NCBI GenBank assembly: GCA_000378025.1
Contig: KB899087.1
Coordinates: 1,364,001 to 1,428,000 of the forward strand
Reading direction: 5' to 3'
DNA length: 64,000 nucleotides
Origin: Xanthobacteraceae bacterium 501b
GTDB taxonomy: Bacteria; Pseudomonadota; Alphaproteobacteria; Rhizobiales; Xanthobacteraceae
The translations under genes were made by a program, and so were the position numbers. The notes under the pieces are model-generated. The model was given only the letters and a program-made list of their open reading frames with translations. It was not told the DNA's origin and did not search any database. Positions within the stretch are counted from its first letter, which is position 1. The number at the start of each line of letters is the position of its first letter. Positions 18,001 to 25,676 of the stretch are shown piece after piece.

Positions 18001-18418
18001 GCTGGACGGCCGCCGCTTCGGCCGTGGCCTTGGTCTCCTGCTGCAGGCGGCGTGTCATCTCCGCCTGCGCCTGCGCGACGACGCCATGGCGGGCGTGCAT
18101 CAGGTCGAGCGTGCGGGTGTAATCCTCGGCGGAGAGGCGGCCCGCCTGCCGGGCACGATCCAGACGCTGGTGCTCACGCGCCAGCGTCTGCAGGGTGCGG
18201 AATTCCTCATCATATTTGCGCCGCACCGTGTCGGCCGCCTTGCCGGCATCCAGCTGGCGCTTCGTCACCGTGTCGGTAACGGTCGCCATCGTCGCGCCGG
18301 TCTGGGCAACATTCCCCTGTGCGGCCGCGACGGCATTGAGGTCGGCCGCCGACTTGTCGGCGCCACGGCTCTCATACTGCGTGACGACGCGACGGATCTG
18401 CTCGACGGTAACGGCCAT
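15077..18418 (-). CDS. Tail tape measure protein
   Basis: At 1113 residues it is long, helical and Ala/Gln-rich, with extended coiled coils in residues 1-270 and 560-860. A hydrophobic stretch lies near residues 335-385 (VKALGGSLAGLVTPVGIAVTALTAVG in part). The C-terminal part includes a Gly-rich segment (GGAGAGVGSHAGGGGLGPL). Its length sets tail length. It follows the tail chaperone genes as in lambda. The nested element encodes a shorter relative at 32064-34010. Confidence 0.92.
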   Translation of the reverse strand: MAVTVEQIRRVVTQYESRGADKSAADLNAVAAAQGNVAQTGATMATVTDTVTKRQLDAGKAADTVRRKYDEEFRTLQTLAREHQRLDRARQAGRLSAEDYTRTLDLMHARHGVVAQAQAEMTRRLQQETKATAEAAAVQQRYNALLGVRDDFGTDARAADIAAFAQEYDRYIAKLVAAKDAEQELARARAATAQSAINQNLGVRDDFGSAGRAADIAAVGEEIQRLRERYVPLAAVQRRYLETLQEINAAAKLGVLSEAQRADAVARTKTAFAEQVVAIRGVQEAGGRLRLASHDLTNLGYQVNDMLTMLASGAPPLQILATQAGQVYQVLANQQGGLTGGVKALGGSLAGLVTPVGIAVTALTAVGVTAAAAYGTWITAEKELQAALQGRGRATGATAQELMAIAAAASQASGVTQGAARDIAASLTSTGQIATGFYVDLIAAAEAYASITTGDVRQAGQELAEAFAEPGKGAEALNKKLNFLDDTTLQYVKSLDAANRTTEAQALLLDRLNATLPNAEQRLTALGRAWKTLSGSISDAFANVGRTINDSLELSVSQRGLAQLQESLNQLPDAGFLTDWKRKQILADIAVVEDAMEQQRRWSAQGNNEAQRNKISTAGGDALRGWDGRYDELSRLRTQQADLQRALQAGVGDADAQQRALEGVTNQIGQMTDAYGALIPQAEIVRREQELQNALLTAVTPAQRAAASAALARYRAETEGADGSTAAAKANAAAQQEMLQASVQLTLAGRQRLLSAQEGIAAQGLEIELIGKTAGEVATLRANYAAYWDLKREAIDNGTEVDQRQLELLKAQNAELGRKVELTARAQLMADIQFERDQLGRGPVDQQIAATLRSSGLAVDLDSADAAALRLNATLSTTRDIAGQALSGFARDILDGADAMTALENAAKRALDVILDMAMQNLAASLFGPGTGGSNFLGSIVSAFTGGAGAGVGSHAGGGGLGPLYDKGGYTGSGGKYQPAGTVHRGEYVFSSEATRAAGVGSLDALHRGLRGYADGGGVGMMDALRHATGQSAKGSGGSGGGITVNVHVRNEAPGVAVSAGAATQRGDDSFDIEMIVEQIEGKLATNVSQRRGSLSAAFEGSYGLNPMKGRSR

Positions 18419-18439
18419 CGGGTGCCTCGCTTCAGGATG

Positions 18440-18718
18440 TCAGGGTGAGGGAGCACGCGCCGCAGCAGCCTCATTGAGGGCTGCGGTCAGGGCGGCGAGC
18501 AGGTCGTGGAAGCGATCGAACTCATCCGCGCCCCGGACGCCGTAGCGTTCGGCATAGCGGTCGATCGACGAGAACGGGATCGCCGCGTGAGGTCCGGAGG
18601 GTCGGTCGGACAAGAGCGACCAGAACGCACGCCACTCGAATTCGAGATGGGGATGCACCGCCGGCCGCTCGGCCAGGGCTCGGGGAACCTCGCCAGATTC
18701 TTCGGCGAGGTCCGTCAA
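18440..18718 (-). CDS. Tail assembly chaperone, T-like part made by -1 frameshift
   Basis: This 92-residue frame has only a TTG as possible start and no ribosome-binding site. The frame is open upstream to the slippery heptamer at 18769-18775, through 17 further codons (CTG ACC GAC ... ACC TGG). A -1 shift there would join it to the preceding G-like protein, as lambda gpG becomes gpGT. It contains FEWRAFWSLLSDRPSG and a helical end. The fusion would recruit tail tube protein to the tape measure. An independent start is unlikely. Confidence 0.78.
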   Translation of the reverse strand: MTDLAEESGEVPRALAERPAVHPHLEFEWRAFWSLLSDRPSGPHAAIPFSSIDRYAERYGVRGADEFDRFHDLLAALTAALNEAAAARAPSP

Positions 18719-18765
18719 CCAGGTGATTTGCCCGCCCCACGCGATGAGCCAGCGCAGGGCGTCGG

Positions 18766-19176
18766 TCAGTTTTTTGCGTCGGCCTCGAAGGAAGCCACAC
18801 CGCGCTTGGCCACCTCGCTGGCGGCATAGGTCGCCGCACCGCGCAGATAGATCCCGATATCGGGATCGAGCAGCAGGGCCTTGCTACACGGCTCATCGAG
18901 GCTCCAGCCGGTGACGACCGTCGTGGCGAGGATTTCCGCGAAGATGTCATCCGACACCTCCACCGGCAGATTCTCCCGCTGCTCGACAGTCAGGGCGCTG
19001 ACGAGAGCGCTGCGCAGACGCGAAGCATCGGGGTTGCTCAGGGTGCGGGCCCGGATCGAGATGGAGACGCCAAGCTCGTCGAGCCGGATGTCCTTCACCC
19101 ACACGCCGGCATCGGCCTTGGCCTTGGCGGCACGAATGTCCTGCAGGTTGATCACGTTCGACGGCTCAGGCGTCAC
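18766..19176 (-). CDS. Tail assembly chaperone, G-like
   Basis: A 136-residue protein with the tail-chaperone pattern: WVKDIRLDELGVSISIRAR, then VVTGWSLDEPCSKALLLDPDIGIYLRGAATYAA, then a charged end. It lies between tail tube and tape measure genes and ends in a slippery heptamer. It is not a virion component; it coats the tape measure during tail assembly. A relative is present in the nested element at 30816-31247. Confidence 0.85.
   Translation of the reverse strand: MTPEPSNVINLQDIRAAKAKADAGVWVKDIRLDELGVSISIRARTLSNPDASRLRSALVSALTVEQRENLPVEVSDDIFAEILATTVVTGWSLDEPCSKALLLDPDIGIYLRGAATYAASEVAKRGVASFEADAKN
18769..18775 (-). promoter_or_regulatory. Programmed -1 frameshift heptamer A AAA AAC
   Basis: On the minus strand the last sense codons of the G-like gene are GCA AAA AAC, followed directly by TGA. 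The heptamer A-AAA-AAC is in the correct X-XXY-YYZ phase. Slipping back one base gives an uninterrupted frame into the 18440-18718 gene. Position and phase are those of the conserved tail-chaperone frameshift of siphophages. Confidence 0.85.
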
Positions 19177-19348
19177 GGGTTTTCTCCTTGGTGGCCTTGT
19201 CCTCGCGCGCGTGCCCCTTGCCGACGATCAGCTTGGCGAAGTCGAGGGGCACGTCGTCGGGAACGGCGAGGGTCTGGCCGGCGACGAAGTCGCGCCGACG
19301 CTCTTCGGGGTAGCCCGCGAAGGGCTCCACGACGGTGATGGATTTCAT
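19166..19348 (-). CDS. Small hypothetical protein in tail operon
   Basis: A 60-residue protein (MKSITVVEPFAGYPEERRRD, then KLIVGKGHAREDKATKEK) whose end overlaps the start of the chaperone gene by 11 bases. It is charged, with no membrane segment. The close overlap on both sides argues that it is translated. No family is recognised. Confidence 0.65.
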   Translation of the reverse strand: MKSITVVEPFAGYPEERRRDFVAGQTLAVPDDVPLDFAKLIVGKGHAREDKATKEKTRDA

Positions 19349-19374
19349 GGGAAGGGCCCTGATGGAGGGAAGGG

Positions 19375-20304
19375 TCAGGCGACGGCGCGCGTGATCTTCA
19401 CCGAGCAGGCCTCGGTGGCATCGAAGACGGCACGGAACGGGATGGAAACCATCACGTCGTCATTGTTGCCGCCGATCTGCTTGGCGCCGTCGAGGAAGAT
19501 GATCTTCGGGCAGGAGATCGTATACTTCTTGTTCGCATCCTTGCCGATGGTGGCGCTCAAAGCGCCGCCGCCATGGTCGAGCACCGCCTGATAAAGCGCC
19601 TGGCTCTCGAAATAGGCCTCCAGCGTGCCCGTGGCGTCGAAGCGACCGGCGCCGAACTCCTCACTGTAGAGCGCGCCGACAACGGGACGCGCCCGCAGAT
19701 TGTTGTTGAACTCGAAATTGACGCTGCGCAGCTTCGGCACCGGGTTGAGGCCTGCGACCGCCAGCGAGGCGACATGCGCCGACGAGGTGAGGATCGGCTC
19801 CGTGGTCGCCGGCGTGTACGTCGCCCCGACCACGATGGCGGAGGCCAGCGTTTCCTTCTGGCCCATCAGGCCAAGCGAGCCCGTCACCTTGGCGCGCGCT
19901 GCGATAGCGAGCGAGAACGTGTTGACCGCGCAGCCGGTGAAGCGGCTGAAACTGTCGGTGACGCCCAGCTCGAGCGTCTCCTCGACGGTGAAGTATTTCG
20001 GCGTGATGCCGTTCTTCAGCACGTTCGTGGTCCAGGCGCCGCGAAGCGCCGATTCCAGCATCTCGTCGAAGGTGCTGTAGGAGAACTCGAACGGATAGGC
20101 GCCACTGACGTCGAGGCCGAGCAGCCCCTCATCCGGCACGTTCCGGTCGGCGCGCAACTCGTCGCTGGTCTGGGTCGTCTTGTTCGTCCGGACGCCGCCG
20201 CCGGTCGTGCGGAATACCTTGAAGGTCGGGGTGGCAGGCGTGGTGCCGAACGCCGCCTCGGCGACATAGGCGATCCGCGCCTCGCTGGAATTCGCGAAGG
20301 GCAT
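19375..20304 (-). CDS. Major tail tube protein
   Basis: A 309-residue, beta-rich protein starting SSEARIAYVAEAAFGTTPATP, a strong match to the phage tail tube family (Phage_tube-type). It includes repeated TFDEMLESAL, TVEETLELGV and SFSRFTGCAVNTFSL segments. It polymerises into the tail tube around the tape measure. It lies directly before the chaperone genes. The nested element has no counterpart. Confidence 0.85.
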   Translation of the reverse strand: MPFANSSEARIAYVAEAAFGTTPATPTFKVFRTTGGGVRTNKTTQTSDELRADRNVPDEGLLGLDVSGAYPFEFSYSTFDEMLESALRGAWTTNVLKNGITPKYFTVEETLELGVTDSFSRFTGCAVNTFSLAIAARAKVTGSLGLMGQKETLASAIVVGATYTPATTEPILTSSAHVASLAVAGLNPVPKLRSVNFEFNNNLRARPVVGALYSEEFGAGRFDATGTLEAYFESQALYQAVLDHGGGALSATIGKDANKKYTISCPKIIFLDGAKQIGGNNDDVMVSIPFRAVFDATEACSVKITRAVA

Positions 20305-20329
20305 GGCAGGGCTCCGATGTGAGAGAGGA

Positions 20330-20740
20330 TCAGCCGAGGAAGTCGGCGTCGTAAAGGATCGCGCTGCTCATCGACCAGTAATTGCCGTTGTCGTTGCGAT
20401 CATCGAGGACAGGCGGCGAGGCCTGATAGGTACGCACCGGACCGAAGTCCTTCTGGCGGAAATGATGCCGCAGTTCGTCGAGCCATTCGGCTCCGGTGAT
20501 GGTCCCGACGCCGCGCTCGATATGCAGCACGAGCCGGATCACCCCATCTTCGCGCTGCACGTTCGCGCCCGGCGCGCCGATGCTGACCGTCGTCTCGTTC
20601 GCGACGGGGTACTGCACCTCGAGATAGGGCGAGGCATCGGCCGGCGTCTCGAACGTATCGTTGGGATAGACGATCATTGTCCGGGACCAAAAGGCGTCGA
20701 GCCGGGCCTTCACTGACTTCATGACCTCGGCTGATGCCAT
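20330..20740 (-). CDS. Tail terminator-like protein (DUF4128-type)
   Basis: A 136-residue protein. Features are an N-terminal helix (AEVMKSVKARLDAFW), then YPNDTFETPADASPYLEVQY, and a C-terminal WSMSSAILYDADFLG. It lies between neck genes and the tail tube gene, the usual position of the tail terminator or completion protein that caps the tail. Family assignment is by pattern and position. Confidence 0.7.
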   Translation of the reverse strand: MASAEVMKSVKARLDAFWSRTMIVYPNDTFETPADASPYLEVQYPVANETTVSIGAPGANVQREDGVIRLVLHIERGVGTITGAEWLDELRHHFRQKDFGPVRTYQASPPVLDDRNDNGNYWSMSSAILYDADFLG

Positions 20741-20744
20741 GGCG

Positions 20745-21437
20745 CTACCCTAACGTGATGACGATGGCGGGCTGTCTTGTCTCGCGCTCGATCGTCCTCG
20801 CGGCCGATCGGCTCGCGGTCGAGGTGAAGCGTCCGCGCTTGTTTCGTCCGACTGGCGCGCCAGCAGGAATGTAAGGGACAAGGCCGCCGCCCTGAAACGA
20901 GCGGAATGAGAAGCGGATGCGAGCCAAGTTGCCAAACCGGGCCTTCGCCATGGCCGCGACGGCCTCGTAAACACCTTCCGGAGCCTGACGGGACAGCCCG
21001 CGTTCGATCTTCCGCGCATAGGGCACGGTTGAGAGGAACACATATTCCTCTGCCGGCGGCAGCGCCGCACCGGGCGAGACCTCGACGCCATCGGCGAAGA
21101 AGGCATGGCTGTCCTGATAGGCGCCCGTGAGCACCGGCGAGTGCCGAACCAGCATGTCGCCGATCCAGGCGAACAGGTCATTGAGCAGATCGAACTCGAA
21201 GACGATGACGCCGTCGGGCTTCACACTCTCCAGCGAGGCGCCCCGCCGACCATCTACAAAGGTCTCATGCGGCGGCACGACGCCGATGGCGCGACGGTTG
21301 ATCTCCTGCGCATCAGCCAGGGCAGACCGAGCGTAACCCGCGAGCCGCCGGCCGCGTTCAGCCGGCGGCTCGCCGTCGCGTATTGCCAGCACGATGCTGC
21401 GGTCGAGCGGCTCGATCCGCGTCGACACCCGAGCCAT
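20745..21437 (-). CDS. Neck / tail-completion protein with a paralogue in the nested element
   Basis: A 230-residue protein. The middle contains FAWIGDMLVRHSPVLTGAYQ and EYVFLSTVPYARKIERG, and the C terminus is basic. These blocks recur in the 34004-34621 product of the nested element (WIGDMLVQHSPFVTGEYQ, EYVFLSVAPYARRLE), so the two are homologous. The LTGAY-type motif resembles HK97 gp10-like tail-completion proteins. It would act at the head-tail joint. Confidence 0.7.
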   Translation of the reverse strand: MARVSTRIEPLDRSIVLAIRDGEPPAERGRRLAGYARSALADAQEINRRAIGVVPPHETFVDGRRGASLESVKPDGVIVFEFDLLNDLFAWIGDMLVRHSPVLTGAYQDSHAFFADGVEVSPGAALPPAEEYVFLSTVPYARKIERGLSRQAPEGVYEAVAAMAKARFGNLARIRFSFRSFQGGGLVPYIPAGAPVGRNKRGRFTSTASRSAARTIERETRQPAIVITLG

Positions 21438-21751
21438 CAGCCCCGCACCTGTATTTCGATGCGCACGACCTCGCCGGCCGCGCGGATAAGATCGACCGCC
21501 ATGGCCGCGCAGACCCGCCCGCCGATGATGGCCTTGTCGCCAACCCTCGGATGCCAGTCAGGCGGCAGGCTGGTCGGCGAAAGCACCAGGCGCCGGTCAC
21601 CTTGCACGACGCCGCCGCCAATCTCATCGGCGAGATAGCCCCGGACGACCGCGCGCGCGGCGATGTCGTCGGATGCGCGGCGCAGGACGATGGCCTCGCC
21701 ATAATAGGCAACGGCACGGTCGAGAACGGCAATGAGCGTGGCCGGGTTCAT
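21437..21751 (-). CDS. Head-tail joining (stopper)-like protein
   Basis: A 104-residue, mostly beta protein (YYGEAIVLRRASDDIAAR, then GYLADEIGGGVVQGDRRLVL, then GDKAIIGGRVCAAMAV). The barrel-like pattern and the position between the adaptor and gp10-like genes fit the stopper of siphophage necks. Its start shares one base with the stop of the preceding adaptor gene. Confidence 0.65.
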   Translation of the reverse strand: MNPATLIAVLDRAVAYYGEAIVLRRASDDIAARAVVRGYLADEIGGGVVQGDRRLVLSPTSLPPDWHPRVGDKAIIGGRVCAAMAVDLIRAAGEVVRIEIQVRG

Positions 21752-22389
21752 CAGAGGTAAATCCGATAAGGGCGAAGCAGGCGCTCGATCGTATCCTGCA
21801 TCAGCTTCTCCGCCTGCATCGACACCGCCCATTCCTTTTCCGCGATACCTTCGGCGCTTTCGCGCTTCAGGAAGATGTCCTCCCGGGCGAGCGAGCGCAG
21901 GGACTGCACGGAAAGGGCGACGGCATGCTTGGCCGGCAACAACTCCGGGCTGTCATCGGCATAGCCGGCGATGAAGCGGATCTTCACGGCGTCCGGCGCG
22001 CAGGAGGTGGCCGGCCAGGACAAGCCCGCCGCCGGTCGAACGCCGCAATAGATGCCGACCAGCGAGGCGCGGTAGTTCTCCGGAGGAAGGGTTTGCACCA
22101 CGCCCGCGCGGTCCTCATAGGTGATCGAGACGATGCTGGTGATCGGCGGATAGGGCAACGGGATCACCCCGCGCTCGTCGATCACGCAAAACCCATCGGT
22201 CACGCTTTCCAGCGTCTGCCTGCCGAAAGCGCGACCGACCCAGCTGTCGGGCGGCTCGATCATCTGCTGCGCGGTTCGGATGAGAAGGTCGAGATGACCG
22301 GCGTCGACCCCGTCAAGCCCAGGCACCAGCCCGCGCAGCGTAGCCGCATCGAGGATAGCCTCCGGCGGGACGACGACAATCACCGACAT
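21751..22389 (-). CDS. Head-tail connector (adaptor, gp6-like) protein
   Basis: A 212-residue protein matching the phage gp6-like connector family. It has an N-terminal helical part (LRGLVPGLDGVDAGHLDLLI, then QQMIEPPDSWVGRAFGRQTL), a central beta domain typical of alphaproteobacterial phages (VIPLPYPPITSIVSITYED), and a C-terminal helix that starts KHAVALSVQSL. It forms the adaptor ring on the portal. The start is the ATG before SVIVVVPPEA; the longer upstream frame is shadow. Confidence 0.8.
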   Translation of the reverse strand: MSVIVVVPPEAILDAATLRGLVPGLDGVDAGHLDLLIRTAQQMIEPPDSWVGRAFGRQTLESVTDGFCVIDERGVIPLPYPPITSIVSITYEDRAGVVQTLPPENYRASLVGIYCGVRPAAGLSWPATSCAPDAVKIRFIAGYADDSPELLPAKHAVALSVQSLRSLAREDIFLKRESAEGIAEKEWAVSMQAEKLMQDTIERLLRPYRIYL

Positions 22390-22391
22390 CG

Positions 22392-22808
22392 TCACTCGCC
22401 TGCCAACGCTAGTTCGATGGCGGCGACGATGTCGGCCTTTTTGGTGATGTCGGCCGCGATCTCGATGCCATTCGCTTCGGCGTGCTTGCGCAGCTCGGCC
22501 ACGGTCATGGTGTCGAGGCCCGGCCCGGCCGTTTCGGCCGCCACAGCAGCCGCGATCTCTTCCGGCGTGCTGCGCGACACATAGCCTCGCGGCGGATAGT
22601 TCGCCGCCTTGTACCCCGCCGCAACGAACTCGCCGACGGTCGGGCCGTCCTGCCGAAGGGCAGACAGATCCAGCTCGACTCCGGCGAGACACCCCGCCTT
22701 CATGAGGCGGTCAATCTGGTCCTGGTCGAGCGGCGGGTCGATCTCGGCGCCGGGCAGGTAGCGCCTGCCATTCCGCTTGTCGACAAATTCAGCGATGACT
22801 TTGAGCAC
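22392..22808 (-). CDS. Small protein with C-terminal SAP/Rho-N-like motif
   Basis: A 138-residue protein started by GTG after a perfect AGGAGG ribosome-binding site. The first 40 residues (LKVIAEFVDKRNGRRYLPGA) are those of a small phage beta domain. The last 40 (TMTVAELRKHAEANGIEIA, then KKADIVAAIELAL) form a helix-extended-helix motif as in SAP or Rho-N domains, which often bind nucleic acid. It lies between capsid and connector genes. Its exact role is unknown. Confidence 0.7.
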   Translation of the reverse strand: MLKVIAEFVDKRNGRRYLPGAEIDPPLDQDQIDRLMKAGCLAGVELDLSALRQDGPTVGEFVAAGYKAANYPPRGYVSRSTPEEIAAAVAAETAGPGLDTMTVAELRKHAEANGIEIAADITKKADIVAAIELALAGE

Positions 22809-22873
22809 GTGGACCTCCTGAGAAAAGCGAGAGAAAGGGTGTCGAGCATGGCTCGACACCCCGCGTTGCGGGA

Positions 22874-23305
22874 TCAGACGGGCGGGTTGGGCGTCGGCGC
22901 GTAGCGGGCGCCGAACAGCAGGGCGACGGCGTCGACAAAGATATTGCCCGCATCATTGCCCGCCGGGGTGATGGTGAGGCGCACATACGGCTTCGGGCCG
23001 ACATAGCCGATCTTGCGCACCTTGTTGTCGTCGTCGGCGGCGGTGAAGCCGGCCAGAGCCTCGGTGCCGCTCAGCTGCGCATGGGGGACGGCGGCGGCGT
23101 CCGACAGGTTCGCCTGGTCGCCATGCTCGACCTGCACCGCAAAGGTGGCGTTGGTGTCGGTGTTCGCGCCGATGTTGATGGCGAAGACGAGACCCTGATA
23201 GCCAAGAACACTGATGATCTGGCTGACGATGGCGGTGTTGTCGGTGCGTGCGGCCTGCGGGCTGATCGCCCGCGCGACATGCATGCGGCTCAGATAGTCC
23301 TGCAT
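22874..23305 (-). CDS. Capsid-associated (decoration-like) protein
   Basis: A 143-residue protein with a mixed Ala/Val/Thr/Asp composition and beta strands (YQGLVFAINIGANTDTNATF, then YVRLTITPAGNDAGNIFVDA). It directly follows the major capsid gene, where head decoration or auxiliary proteins are found. No exact family match is claimed. Confidence 0.6.
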   Translation of the reverse strand: MQDYLSRMHVARAISPQAARTDNTAIVSQIISVLGYQGLVFAINIGANTDTNATFAVQVEHGDQANLSDAAAVPHAQLSGTEALAGFTAADDDNKVRKIGYVGPKPYVRLTITPAGNDAGNIFVDAVALLFGARYAPTPNPPV

Positions 23306-23376
23306 CTGCGGACCCTTTCAGTCATGAGGGAGGGGAGACAGGGCGGCCCGGCACCCGGCCGGGTCGCGAGCCGGCA

Positions 23377-24669
23377 TCACGCCGGGACGTCGAGGCCGAC
23401 GAAGGGCGAGACCTGGTAGCCGTTCTCTTCCTTGATCGGCGCGGTGAGCCAGGGCGCACCGTCGACGTTCCAGAAGATCTTGATCACCGTCTTGTTCGAG
23501 GTGAACTTGACGTGCTCGGAGGTCGCCACGAACGGGCCGGAACCATCCTTGATCAGGTAATAGGACCAGTCGGCGAGGAAGATGTCGCCCTTGCCGCCGA
23601 GGCTCGGAGCCCGGTTATTCCAGCGCACAGGATAGCCGAGCAGCGTGCCGGCGAACCCGTCGCGGGCGCTGGCCTGCCAGATGAAGTTGTTGTTGTCGTC
23701 CTTCAGCAGCGCAATCTGCGTCAGGGCCGACTGTGGCATCGACCACACCGGAGAGGTGCCGCCGCGCATCAGGAGACGCGCCACCATGCCCACCAGATCG
23801 CGGTAGGAGACCTGGTTGGCTACCGCCCGGTTGACGAAGAAGGCAGCACCGGAATTCAGTGCGCCGAGCGGCTGGGTGACGCCGTTGCCGCGCAGAAACG
23901 CATAATCCTCGGCAGCGGTGACCGCGCCGCGCAGCAGACCTTCGATGAAGGTGCTGGAGGCGCGCCAATTGCGCAGCAGCTTGTCGGTGATCGTGGTGAT
24001 GCCGGCCACCTCGTGCGGCGTGAGGGTGACCTCGCGCAGCTTCGCGTCGGTTTCGGGCTTTTCGTCACCCTCGGCGATCCACTTCACCTCGACGCCGCCA
24101 TACATATTGCCGGGGTTGGCGCCGGTCTGGTCGAGAGCGGGGAAGGTCACGCCGGCGTCCGGCGGGTCGCCCGCCTCGATCACCTGCGCGCGGGGGCGCA
24201 CCAGCGCATCCTGCGCGGGGACCGACAGGAGGGTCGCGCGCAGCTGGGGCGGCACCATGAAGCCGCCCTGCGCGTTGCTGTCCATGCGCATCTCGGCGGA
24301 CAGATTGTCAGCATTGGCGCCGGCACTCTCGACGAAGTTCAGGCGCTGGTCGTTAGGGGTGAAACGAACGGCATGCATGAACTGGCCGAAGTTCTCGAAC
24401 TCACGGGAAGCTTCCGGACCAGCCGGGCGGATGATGCCATTGCCACGGGCGGCGGCGGGGCGAACCTGCGTGAGGTTTGCCTCTTCCTGCTCCAGGCGCT
24501 CGGCGCGCTCGATCTGCGGCTTGAGCTTTTCAAGGTCCGCCTCGAGCGCATCGTAGGCCGTCGCCTCCTCCGCCGTCAGATCCCGGCCATTGTCGTTCTC
24601 GGCGCTGGTGAGGATCGCGCGCATATCCGCGACCAGCTTGGTGCGCTTTTCGCGCAGTGCCTTCAGCAT
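23377..24669 (-). CDS. Major capsid protein, HK97 family
   Basis: A 430-residue protein with the HK97 layout. Residues 1-110 are a charged, helical scaffold-like delta domain (LKALREKRTKLVADMRAIL to EREAEQEEANL-type sequence) that would be removed by protease. It is followed by the capsid core, with MDSNAQGGFMVPPQLRATLL, TLTPHEVAGITTITDKLLRNW and a C-terminal LGYPVRWNNRAPSLGGKGD. It forms the prophage's own head. The nested element encodes another, divergent capsid protein. Confidence 0.92.
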   Translation of the reverse strand: MLKALREKRTKLVADMRAILTSAENDNGRDLTAEEATAYDALEADLEKLKPQIERAERLEQEEANLTQVRPAAARGNGIIRPAGPEASREFENFGQFMHAVRFTPNDQRLNFVESAGANADNLSAEMRMDSNAQGGFMVPPQLRATLLSVPAQDALVRPRAQVIEAGDPPDAGVTFPALDQTGANPGNMYGGVEVKWIAEGDEKPETDAKLREVTLTPHEVAGITTITDKLLRNWRASSTFIEGLLRGAVTAAEDYAFLRGNGVTQPLGALNSGAAFFVNRAVANQVSYRDLVGMVARLLMRGGTSPVWSMPQSALTQIALLKDDNNNFIWQASARDGFAGTLLGYPVRWNNRAPSLGGKGDIFLADWSYYLIKDGSGPFVATSEHVKFTSNKTVIKIFWNVDGAPWLTAPIKEENGYQVSPFVGLDVPA

Positions 24670-24773
24670 GAATGTTCTCCATATGCTGACGCCGGGCGTG
24701 AAAAAGCCCACGCGACGCCCCGGCGCGCGTGTGGGTCGAAACCGCCGGTCGGCGGAACTCGAAAGGGGATCGG

Positions 24774-25676
24774 CTAGAAGGCGCTGAGCGCCAGGGCCCG
24801 CTTTTCGCGCTGCAACGGCCGCCGAGAGGGGGCCGGCGCCGCAGTAGCGCCGAAGCGGTTCAGGGTTTCTTCAAGCGTGGCGATGGAATCGGCCATCCTC
24901 TCGCCGATCGCCGCTTCGGCGGTGACCGTGCGGCCCATCCCGAAGCCCTCGCGAACGGCCGCGAGGGACACGTTCCGGTTCGAGGCGACCCGGCGCACGA
25001 AGACATCGTAATAGTGGTCGACGCGGCTCTGACGATGCGCGACCGCCTCTTCGCTCATCGCCGCGAACGGCGATCCCTCGGCCTTGTACTTGCCGGCCGA
25101 AATGATCGTCTTGCGCACCCCAGCCATTTCCAGCGCGGCGCTCACATCCTCATAGATGCCGAGAACGCCGATGGAGCCAACCTCGGCGGACGGGCTCAAC
25201 ACCATTTCGTCGGCGGCCGTGGCGATCCAGTAGCCGGCACTCGCCGCAGTCGCATTGACATGAGCAACTATCGGCTTGGTGCCGCGCGCAGCGAAGATTT
25301 TCGCCGAAAGCTCGTCTGCTCCCGACACCACCCCACCAGGCGTATCGACGTCGAGCACGATGGCCTTCACGCCGCCGTCGGCCACGGCCATATCGAACGC
25401 GCGGCCGAAACCTTCCGAACTCGTGCCGCCCGAAATGTCGTTCATCAGGCTCATGCGGTTCGCGATCACACCGCGCAGCGGCAGGACGGCGACGGTGCCA
25501 TCGCGTCGCGCTACGTCCCGCTGCACCTGCTTGGTAAGGCGCGCCTCCAATTCGGAGGCGGACAGTTTGTCGCCGGCCGCCTGCAACGCGAGAAAGGCGA
25601 CGATCTGCTCGATCTTCTCTGGCTGGATCGCCCAGCACTCACTGGCCACCGCCATCAGGATATTGGCGTATTTCAT
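24774..25676 (-). CDS. S49-family prohead protease (SppA/ClpP-like)
   Basis: A 300-residue serine peptidase of the S49 type. Visible motifs are VLDVDTPGGVVSG (about 108-119), NATAASAGYW with likely nucleophile Ser146, and SAGKYKAEGSPF with Lys198 as general base. It would remove the capsid delta domain, as lambda C or similar proteins do. It overlaps the portal gene by four bases and precedes the capsid gene. The nested element uses an unrelated U35-type protease. Confidence 0.88.
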   Translation of the reverse strand: MKYANILMAVASECWAIQPEKIEQIVAFLALQAAGDKLSASELEARLTKQVQRDVARRDGTVAVLPLRGVIANRMSLMNDISGGTSSEGFGRAFDMAVADGGVKAIVLDVDTPGGVVSGADELSAKIFAARGTKPIVAHVNATAASAGYWIATAADEMVLSPSAEVGSIGVLGIYEDVSAALEMAGVRKTIISAGKYKAEGSPFAAMSEEAVAHRQSRVDHYYDVFVRRVASNRNVSLAAVREGFGMGRTVTAEAAIGERMADSIATLEETLNRFGATAAPAPSRRPLQREKRALALSAF

